In this document: positions 59,018 through 64,000 of the stretch, piece by piece
Position numbering within the stretch: the stretch's first letter is position 1
Layout: the number at the start of each line of letters is the position of its first letter
Assembly (NCBI GenBank): GCA_019119085.1
Contig: DWXT01000103.1
Coordinates: forward strand, 26,687 to 90,686
Direction of reading: 5' to 3'
Length of the DNA: 64,000 nt
Source of the DNA: Flavonifractor avistercoris
Lineage (GTDB): Bacteria; Bacillota; Clostridia; Oscillospirales; Oscillospiraceae
Program-made: the position numbers and the translations under genes
The notes under the pieces: model-generated
The model's database searches: none
Seen by the model: only the letters and a program-made list of their open reading frames with translations
Told to the model about the DNA's origin: nothing

Positions 59018-59911
59018 ATGGAAGGCATCATTTTGAAGGCCCTCAGCGGCTTCTACTATGTGGACGGCGGAGACGGCGCCCTGACGGCCTGCCGGGGCCG
59101 CGGCAAATTCCGCCATCAGAAGCTCACCCCCCTGGTGGGGGATCGCGTAAGGTTCACCCCCCTTGGAGAGGGGGCGGGGATCCTGGACGAGATTCTCCCC
59201 CGAAAGAACCAGTTCCAGCGCCCGGCGGTGGCAAACATCGACCAGCTGGTGGTGATTGCCTCCGGCGCGGTGCCGGTGACCGACCCGTTTCTCATCGACC
59301 GGGTGGTGTCCATCGCCGAGGGCCGGGACTGTGAGCCGGTGATCTGCATCAACAAGTGCGATCTGGACGCGGCGGAGGAGCTGTATCAGACATACCGGAA
59401 GGCCGGCTTCCTCACCCTGCGGGTGAGCGCTGAAACCGGCGAGGGCATTCCGGAGCTGGCGGCGGCCATTGCCGGCAAGGTTTCTGCCTTTACGGGTAAT
59501 TCCGGCGTTGGCAAGTCCAGCATCCTCAACGCCTTAGAGCCGGAGTTCCGCCTCCAGGTGGGGGAGGTCTCCGACAAGCTGGGGCGCGGGCGGCACACCA
59601 CCCGCCATGTGGAGCTGTTCCGCCTCTCCTCCGGGGCCATTGTGGCGGACACCCCCGGCTTCTCCTCCTTTGACACCGAGGGGATGGAGCTGCGCCGGCC
59701 GGAAGAGTTGCAGTACACCTTCCGGGAGTTCGCCCCCTATCTGGATCAGTGCCGGTTTACGGGGTGCGCCCATGTAAAGGAAAAAGGCTGTGCAGTCCTT
59801 GCGGCGGTGAAGGCGGGGGCGATCGCCCCCAGCCGCCACGCCAGCTATGTGCGGCTGTATGAACAGGCAAAGGAAGTGCCCGAATGGGAGCGGAAGGAAA
59901 AAGAGCAATAA
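59018..59911 (+). CDS. rsgA: ribosome small subunit-dependent GTPase A
   Basis: RsgA helps mature the 30S subunit. The 297-residue circularly permuted GTPase has an OB fold (GDRVRFTPL), G4 NKCD (112-115), the G1 loop GNSGVGKSSIL (160-170), then the G3 DTPGFSSF and the zinc domain CRFTGCAHVKEKGC. The order is typical of the family. It overlaps thiN by 28 nt. The rpe gene usually found between rsgA and thiN is absent here. Confidence 0.96.
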   Translation: MEGIILKALSGFYYVDGGDGALTACRGRGKFRHQKLTPLVGDRVRFTPLGEGAGILDEILPRKNQFQRPAVANIDQLVVIASGAVPVTDPFLIDRVVSIAEGRDCEPVICINKCDLDAAEELYQTYRKAGFLTLRVSAETGEGIPELAAAIAGKVSAFTGNSGVGKSSILNALEPEFRLQVGEVSDKLGRGRHTTRHVELFRLSSGAIVADTPGFSSFDTEGMELRRPEELQYTFREFAPYLDQCRFTGCAHVKEKGCAVLAAVKAGAIAPSRHASYVRLYEQAKEVPEWERKEKEQ

Positions 59912-60531
59912 TTTTCGGCTCCATGTCCTGCGGGGACGGCGCCTTCCTGCGGCCCTATCTGGAGGCCGGGGAGTGGGTGGTCATCTGCGCCGACGGCGGC
60001 CTCCGCAGCGCCCGGGATGCCGGCCTGCGGCCCGACTACCAGATCGGCGACTGGGACTCCGGCGGCGCGCCGGAGCCGGGGGTGCCCTGCGTCACCCTGC
60101 CGGTGGAGAAGGACATGACCGACCTCCAGGCGGCGGCGGAGCAGGCCCTGGGCATGGGCTGCCGGGAGCTGCTCCTGTGCGGCTGCACCGGCGGGCGGCT
60201 GGATCACACCGCCTCCAATTTGGTGCTGCTGGAGTGGATCGCCGGCCGGGGCGGACGGCCCCTGATGGTGGATGAGGACAATGAGGTGCGGTTCCTGGAG
60301 GGGCCGGTGGAGCTCCGGCTGGCCAACCGGCCGCCCTACCGTTACCTGTCCCTGATCCCCCTGGATCGCACCCTCACCGGCGTCACCCTCCGGGGGCTGA
60401 AATACCCCCTGACCGACGCGCGGCTCACCCGGGGGGACACCCTTTCGGTGAGCAATGAGCCCCAGGGATCGGAGATGACGGTCTCCCTTGCCTCCGGCCG
60501 TGCCCTGCTCATCCGCAGCCAGCGAAACTGA
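59884..60531 (+). CDS. thiN: thiamine diphosphokinase
   Basis: ThiN makes thiamine diphosphate from thiamine and ATP. The 215-residue protein has VVICADGGLRSARDAGLRPDYQIGDWDS (core CADGGLRSARD), PVEKDMTDLQAAAEQAL, CGCTGGRLDHTASNLVLL and the C-terminal thiamine-binding beta domain (RYLSLIPLDRT and GLKYPL). The ATG lies inside the end of rsgA with AAAGGAAG ahead. It precedes the micro-ORF and spoVM, matching the B. subtilis yloS-spoVM order. Confidence 0.94.
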   Translation: MGAEGKRAIIFGSMSCGDGAFLRPYLEAGEWVVICADGGLRSARDAGLRPDYQIGDWDSGGAPEPGVPCVTLPVEKDMTDLQAAAEQALGMGCRELLLCGCTGGRLDHTASNLVLLEWIAGRGGRPLMVDEDNEVRFLEGPVELRLANRPPYRYLSLIPLDRTLTGVTLRGLKYPLTDARLTRGDTLSVSNEPQGSEMTVSLASGRALLIRSQRN

Positions 60532-60544
60532 ATCGGAACCCCCT

Positions 60545-60599
60545 GCCGCCTCCCGCGTATACTGGAACAGAACCAGTTACGAAGGGAGGCGGCTTTTTT
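60545..60599 (+). terminator. terminator-like structure that buries the start of the micro-ORF
   Basis: GCCGCCTCCC (60545-60554) pairs perfectly with GGGAGGCGGC (60584-60593), followed by six T residues. The 29-nt loop holds an inner dyad ACTGG/CCAGT and a CGTATACT that looks like a mother-cell -10 element. The 3' arm contains the SD of the micro-ORF, and the TTG start begins at the end of the T-run. Confidence 0.65.
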
Positions 60600-60768
60600 G
60601 ACGCCACAGACCAAAAAGTGGTTGGGTACGGCGGCCCTCTGCGTGGGGGGCGCGGCCCTGCTGCTCCATCCGGCCATCCTGTTCTCCTTCGGCGCGGGGG
60701 CCTGGGCGGGCAGCCGGGGCAGGGACTGGCTCAGGACATTTCTGGCGGACAGGGAGGCTTGGCTATGA
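60598..60768 (+). CDS. 56-residue micro-ORF with one membrane segment, coupled to spoVM
   Basis: A TTG start with GGAGG at exactly 8 nt gives a 56-residue peptide: a short basic start (TPQTKKWLG), one hydrophobic segment (about 10-34, TAALCVGGAALLLHP and AILFSFGAGAWAG) and a polar end DREAWL. Third codon positions are G/C-rich like those of real genes here. Its stop overlaps the spoVM ATG by 4 nt, suggesting translational coupling. I do not recognise a family. The terminator-like stem over its SD makes expression conditional if it is real. Confidence 0.6.
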   Translation: MTPQTKKWLGTAALCVGGAALLLHPAILFSFGAGAWAGSRGRDWLRTFLADREAWL

Positions 60769-60842
60769 AGATCGTTGTGGTAAAATCCCCCAAGGCGCTG
60801 CGGGGACTCCTCAAGGCCATCTTCGGCATCAGGGGGTCGTAA
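60765..60842 (+). CDS. spoVM: stage V sporulation protein M
   Basis: SpoVM is a tiny amphipathic peptide that recognises the convex forespore membrane and anchors SpoIVA. This 25-residue product opens MKIVVVKSPKALRGLL and matches B. subtilis SpoVM (26 residues) in length, the MK start, Pro9 within K-x-P-K, and the amphipathic LLKAIFGI end. GGAGG lies 7 nt before the ATG. Its position after thiN is the conserved one. Together with sipL and spoIVA it completes the coat-basement trio in this window. Confidence 0.9.
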   Translation: MKIVVVKSPKALRGLLKAIFGIRGS

Positions 60843-60850
60843 ACGGAGGA

Positions 60851-60878
60851 CATAGCCCGGCACGCGGGCGCATATAGT
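60851..60878 (+). promoter_or_regulatory. sigma-E-like promoter before sipL
   Basis: CATAGC (60851-60856) and CATATAGT (60871-60878) are 14 bp apart. The -10 is very close to the mother-cell sigma-E consensus CATATAAT, and the -35 is a weaker match to CATATT. The start would be about 48 nt before sipL. Confidence 0.45.
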
Positions 60879-60932
60879 TCTGTAGCAGACTACATGAATC
60901 CGGGCTTTGGCCCCGACAAGGAGTGGAACGCT

Positions 60933-62459
60933 ATGGAGCTGGAACTGGAACGGATCGGCTGGAACGGCTATGAGGCGGCGCTGGAGACCACCGTGTGCCA
61001 GGAGGAGACCCTGGAGAGCATCGTGCCTGACGCCTGCCCGGACGTCCTGCGCATCTGTGAGACCGAGGGGATCATCTGCCTGAGGGACAAGGTGGTGCAG
61101 GAGGGGCGGCTCACCCTCTCCGGCTCCGTCCGGGCGTCGCTGCTCTATCTCCCCGACGGCGGGGAGGGGCTGCGCCGGATGGAGGTGGAGCTGCCCTTCA
61201 CCTGCCCGGTGGAGCACCCCGGCCTGACGCCGGAGTGGAAGGTGGTGGCCGTTCCCCGGATACAGGGGGCGGACGCCCGTCTGCTCAATCCCCGGAAGGT
61301 GCTGGTTCGGGTGAGCCTGGCCGTCTGGCTCCAGGCCTGCGCCCCGGTGGAGGAGGAGCTGTGCGGCGGCATCCAGGCCCCCGAGGAGGCGGGCATCCAG
61401 CAGCTGGTGGAGCCCTGGGAGGCGTGTTCCATTGTCTGCCTGGGGGAGAAGCCCTTCACCTTCTCCGACGAGATCGCCCTGTCCGGCAGCAAGCCGGAGG
61501 CGGAGGAGCTGCTGAAAAGCCGGGTCACCCTGCGGTGCAGCGAGTCCAAGGTGATCGGCAACAAGCTCATCTTCAAGGGGGAGAGCCAGCTCCAGTTCCT
61601 CTACCGCTCCACGGCGGGGGCGCTGTGTACGGCGGAGTACGAGCTGCCCTTCTCCCAGATCATGGAGGTCAGCGGGGCGGGGGAGGAGTCGGTCTGCCAG
61701 GTGCAGGTGGTGCTCACCGACCTGGAATGCACCCTGGATCAGGGGGACGGCCGCACCATCAGCGTGTCCATGGGCCTGCTGGCCCAGGCGGTGGTGCGGG
61801 ACACCCGCACCCTGGAGCTGCTCACCGATGTGTACTCCACCGCCTATTCCCTCACCGCGGAGCGGAAGAGCTGCACACTCCGCCGCCTGGCGGAGCACGG
61901 GGAGCGGGAGACGGCGGTGCGGGAGATCCTGGAGACCGGCCAGCTGGCCCAGGAGGTGTCGGATGCCTATGTGACCCTGGGCGCCGTCACTCAGAGCCGG
62001 GAGGGCACCCGCCTGACCCTGGCCGCCGAGGCCTATGTGACGGTGCTCTACCGCACCGAGGACGGCGCCTGCTCCTCCGTCACCCGGCAGCTCCAGGCTG
62101 CCTGCCCCCTGGAGCTGCCCGAGGACGCATCCTGCACCTGTCTGTGCAGCTGCACCGCCCCGGTGTTCGCCACCCCCACGGCGGGGGGCATTGAGGTGCG
62201 CTTCTCCCTCAGCTTCTCCTACACGGCCCTAACCAGCCGCACGGCGGCGGCGGTGGCCGCCGTCCAGCTGGATGAAAATGCCGCCGCAGATCACGCCGGC
62301 CAGCCCTCCATCGTCCTGCGTGTGGTGGGGGCGGGGGAGCGGCTGTGGGACATCGCCAAGGCCTACGGCACCACGTCCCGGGACATCGTCCAGGCCAACG
62401 GCCTGGAGGAGGAGCTGGCCCCGGAGGGGCAGCTTCTGCTCATCCCCAGGAAACGCTGA
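60933..62459 (+). CDS. sipL: SpoIVA-interacting protein SipL (DUF3794/SPOCS repeats plus LysM)
   Basis: SipL binds SpoIVA and is needed for coat encasement in C. difficile. The 508-residue protein (C. difficile form about 515) has three DUF3794 (SPOCS) regions (about 20-140, 155-290 and 300-430), each with EEETL- or PEAEELLKSRV-type repeats and EYELPFSQ/ELPFTC strands, and a C-terminal LysM (about 455-505: GERLWDIAKAYGTTSRDIVQ, LLLIPRK). The ATG with AAGGAG 9 nt upstream is used rather than the one 39 nt earlier. It lies directly upstream of spoIVA. Confidence 0.9.
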   Translation: MELELERIGWNGYEAALETTVCQEETLESIVPDACPDVLRICETEGIICLRDKVVQEGRLTLSGSVRASLLYLPDGGEGLRRMEVELPFTCPVEHPGLTPEWKVVAVPRIQGADARLLNPRKVLVRVSLAVWLQACAPVEEELCGGIQAPEEAGIQQLVEPWEACSIVCLGEKPFTFSDEIALSGSKPEAEELLKSRVTLRCSESKVIGNKLIFKGESQLQFLYRSTAGALCTAEYELPFSQIMEVSGAGEESVCQVQVVLTDLECTLDQGDGRTISVSMGLLAQAVVRDTRTLELLTDVYSTAYSLTAERKSCTLRRLAEHGERETAVREILETGQLAQEVSDAYVTLGAVTQSREGTRLTLAAEAYVTVLYRTEDGACSSVTRQLQAACPLELPEDASCTCLCSCTAPVFATPTAGGIEVRFSLSFSYTALTSRTAAAVAAVQLDENAAADHAGQPSIVLRVVGAGERLWDIAKAYGTTSRDIVQANGLEEELAPEGQLLLIPRKR

Positions 62460-62463
62460 TCCG

Positions 62464-62494
62464 TGCCCCCGTCCGGCTCTGCCGGACGGGGGCA
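62464..62494 (+). terminator. hairpin between sipL and spoIVA
   Basis: TGCCCCCGTCCGGC and its perfect complement enclose a 3-nt loop. The tail is TATTTG, a weak U-tract. Its right end shares bases with the next promoter-like -35. Confidence 0.55.
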
Positions 62495-62520
62495 TATTTG
62501 CCGGCTTATCCCCATAGGAT
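62493..62520 (+). promoter_or_regulatory. sigma-E-like promoter before spoIVA
   Basis: CATATT (62493-62498) and CATAGGAT (62513-62520) are 14 bp apart, matching the sigma-E pattern at the -35 fully and at the -10 in the CATA and final AT. B. subtilis spoIVA is sigma-E dependent. The start would lie about 35 nt before the GTG. Confidence 0.55.
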
Positions 62521-62562
62521 GTAGGGAAACCACCGGCTCACGGGCCGAAGGAGGAATTGCAA

Positions 62563-63942
62563 GTGGAAGAACGCAAGATCTATGAGGATATAGCCCTGCG
62601 CACCGAGGGGGACATCTATATCGGCGTGGTCGGGCCGGTGCGGACTGGAAAATCCACCTTCATCAAGCGCTTCATGGAGACCCTGGTGATCCCCAACATC
62701 GAGAACGTGTACCGCCGGGAGCGGGCCCGGGATGAGCTGCCACAGAGCGGCTCCGGGCGCACTGTCATGACCGCCGAGCCCAAGTTCGTCCCCGAGGAGG
62801 CGGTGCAGATCACCATGGAGAACGGGGCGGCCTTCTCGGTGCGGCTCATCGACTGCGTGGGCTACATGGTGCCCGGCGCGGTGGGCACCCAGGAGGACGA
62901 CAGTCCCCGCATGGTGACCACACCCTGGTTTGACTACGAGATTCCCATGACCGAGGCCGCCGAGATTGGCACCCGCAAGGTGATCGCCGAGCACTCCACC
63001 ATCGGCATTGTGGTGACCACCGACGGCTCCATCACCGACATCCCCCGGGAGGACTACCTGGAGGCGGAGGAGCGGGTGATCACCGAGCTCAAGGAACTGG
63101 GCAAGCCCTTCCTGGTGGTGCTCAACTCGGCCTACCCCAGCTCCGACCGGGCCCAGGCCATCCGGGCGGACATCGCCGGGCGGTATGACGTGACCTGTGT
63201 CTGTGCCGACTGCCTCCAGCTGGACGAGAACGCGGTGACCGATATCATCAAGGGGGTGCTCTACGAGTTCCCGGTGAAGGAGCTGGATCTGTTCCTCCCC
63301 CCCTGGGTGGACGCCCTGCCCTATGACCACCCCATCAAGAGCGGCCTGTACACCGCCATCCGGGAGGGGGCGGCGGGGATGCACCGCATCCGGGACGTGG
63401 AGCGGACGGTGGAGGCCATCGAGGCCTGCGACACGGTCAGCGGCGCCCGCATTACCTCCATCAGCCTGGGCACCGGCCTGGCCGCCGCCCAGCTGGAGCT
63501 GCCCCGCAGCCTGTTTTACGACACCCTCTCCGAGCAGTCCGGCTTTGCCATCCGGGACGACGGGGATCTGCTGGAGCTGCTGTCCAGCCTGGCCCGGGTC
63601 AAGGCGGAGTACGACAAGGTGTCCGGCGCCCTGGAGGAGGTCAAGGCCACCGGCTACGGCATTGTGGTGCCCAGCACCGACGAGCTGGTGCTGGAGGAGC
63701 CGGAGATCGTCAAACAGGGGGGACGCTACGGTGTGCGCCTCAAGGCATCCGCCCCCTCCATTCATATTATGCGGTACAAACAGAAGCGTAAAAATCATAA
63801 GCCAACAGAGGCGGATGACATTCTGTGTCGAATGGTTTGTGGCACTGTAAAAGGTGGACCCGTTGCAGAAAACGACTGCAACGGGTCCATTTTTTCATAT
63901 GATATTGTTTCTTTGATTCGGAAATACAAATGGAAATTTTGA
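62563..63942 (+). CDS. spoIVA: stage IV sporulation protein A, C-terminus replaced after about residue 404
   Basis: SpoIVA is the ATP-hydrolysing scaffold of the spore coat basement. Residues 1-404 match the family: KIYEDIALRTEGDIYIGVVG, the Walker A GPVRTGKSTFIKRFME, the AEPKFVPEEAVQI strand, DCVGYMVPGA, GIVVTTDGSITDIPREDY, and the late YGVRLKASAPSIHIMR. Full-length proteins have about 490 residues and continue with a conserved D-x-x-TEV-x-PIVGTE region and a SpoVM-binding end. Here the frame instead runs into 55 unrelated Lys-rich residues (YKQKRKNHKPTEADD...) with A+T-rich codons. The GTG at 62563 has AAGGAGG at 8 nt. The gene is therefore interrupted, probably by an inserted element. Confidence 0.9.
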   Translation: MEERKIYEDIALRTEGDIYIGVVGPVRTGKSTFIKRFMETLVIPNIENVYRRERARDELPQSGSGRTVMTAEPKFVPEEAVQITMENGAAFSVRLIDCVGYMVPGAVGTQEDDSPRMVTTPWFDYEIPMTEAAEIGTRKVIAEHSTIGIVVTTDGSITDIPREDYLEAEERVITELKELGKPFLVVLNSAYPSSDRAQAIRADIAGRYDVTCVCADCLQLDENAVTDIIKGVLYEFPVKELDLFLPPWVDALPYDHPIKSGLYTAIREGAAGMHRIRDVERTVEAIEACDTVSGARITSISLGTGLAAAQLELPRSLFYDTLSEQSGFAIRDDGDLLELLSSLARVKAEYDKVSGALEEVKATGYGIVVPSTDELVLEEPEIVKQGGRYGVRLKASAPSIHIMRYKQKRKNHKPTEADDILCRMVCGTVKGGPVAENDCNGSIFSYDIVSLIRKYKWKF

Positions 63943-64000
63943 ACGGGAGCAGTTTTATACATAGGCTCGATTAAGATTGAAATATGTACTATTTTCAGAT
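63775..64000. mobile_element. probable left end of an element inserted in spoIVA
   Basis: From about 63775 the DNA changes abruptly from G+C-rich spoIVA to A+T-rich sequence (84 G+C in 220 bases, about 38%, by hand count over 63781-64000). The change falls exactly where SpoIVA homology stops. No recombinase gene is visible in the 226 bases present. An inserted prophage or integrative element, a skin-like element, or an assembly join are the candidate explanations. Confidence 0.6.
63856..63895 (+). terminator. intrinsic terminator just inside the inserted sequence
   Basis: GGACCCGTTGCAG and its perfect complement (13 bp) flank a 7-nt loop and are followed by six T residues. It lies 80 bp from the junction and inside the read-through tail of SpoIVA. 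It would stop transcription entering the element from spoIVA. Confidence 0.85.

Noticed and set aside
56939..59116. 725-codon open frame on the minus strand
   Set aside because: Antisense shadow of the PASTA kinase gene; the translation is a low-complexity His/Gly/Val/Leu mix.
63775..63942. the 55-residue SpoIVA tail as a real new domain
   Set aside because: It is Lys-rich, A+T-rich, contains a terminator hairpin within its codons and starts at a composition break, so it reads as chance frame through foreign DNA.
1..64000. rRNA or tRNA genes
   Set aside because: No rRNA-like or cloverleaf sequence was recognised by eye in the short gaps between genes. A tRNA scan would be decisive.

Overview
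The window comes from a G+C-rich, spore-forming member of the Clostridia, most likely an Oscillospirales lineage of the Flavonifractor / Pseudoflavonifractor / Intestinimonas kind. The evidence is gene content and gene order, not an rRNA gene: Gram-positive PolC, CdaA-CdaR, RemA, CarD, an IspH-S1 fusion, scpAB-ytfJ-dac, sipL-spoIVA and spoVM, with strong SD sequences and frequent GTG/TTG starts. No rRNA, tRNA, CRISPR array or complete insertion sequence was seen. Coding density is very high and no gene-free stretch exceeds 300 bases.

Layout. 1-5336: mixed accessory genes (a partial extracytoplasmic protein, a MerR regulator, a TepA-type ClpP-fold protease, an arylsulfate sulfotransferase, an XRE regulator with a divergent DUF6514-like small gene). 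5538-15961: the classic pyrH-frr-uppS-cdsA-dxr-rseP-ispG-polC array (mRNA/ribosome housekeeping, lipid and isoprenoid synthesis, replication). 16068-16580: ferritin. 16704-23171: a his operon, hisZ-G-D-B-H-A-F-I-E, tightly overlapped and lacking hisC. 23233-25392 (minus strand): a three-gene cluster resembling the spore cortex hydrolase SleC split into separate polypeptides. 25577-31419: tyrosine phosphatase, site-2 protease, scpA-scpB, DUF2953, ytfJ, DacB-like carboxypeptidase, rluB. 31561-36920: RpiR regulator, HI0933-type flavoprotein, cmk, plsC and the ispH-rpsA fusion. 37094-40327: carD, ispD-ispF, DUF3343 and a cysteine desulfurase-like enzyme. 40556-45141: cdaA-cdaR (c-di-AMP), an RseC-like protein, DUF5685, a DnaJ protein, a membrane protein. 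45195-60842: yicC-remA-gmk-rpoZ-priA-def-fmt-(glycosyltransferase)-(YugP)-rsmB-(unknown)-rlmN-prpC-prkC-rsgA-thiN-(micro-ORF)-spoVM, close to the B. subtilis order but without coaBC and rpe. 60933-64000: sipL and spoIVA, the spore coat basement layer.

The most striking observation is at the right edge. SpoIVA follows its family up to about residue 404 and then switches abruptly into unrelated, A+T-rich sequence (about 38% G+C by hand count over 63781-64000, against well over 60% before it). The last ~90 residues of SpoIVA are missing from this window. This looks like the left end of an element inserted in spoIVA, comparable in principle to the sigK 'skin' intervening elements. The other end and any recombinase lie outside the window. 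Also notable: an internal promoter-like site and a perfect SD-ATG at the IspH/S1 boundary, a hairpin that buries the SD of DUF3343, a terminator-like hairpin that contains the SD of a micro-ORF coupled to spoVM, sigma-E-like promoters before sipL and spoIVA, and the split SleC-like cluster.

Five MEP-pathway genes (dxr, ispG, ispH, ispD, ispF) plus uppS lie within 34 kb, tying isoprenoid and lipid-carrier synthesis to envelope genes (cdsA, plsC, rseP, dac) and to the cell-wall-sensing PrkC/PrpC and c-di-AMP modules.
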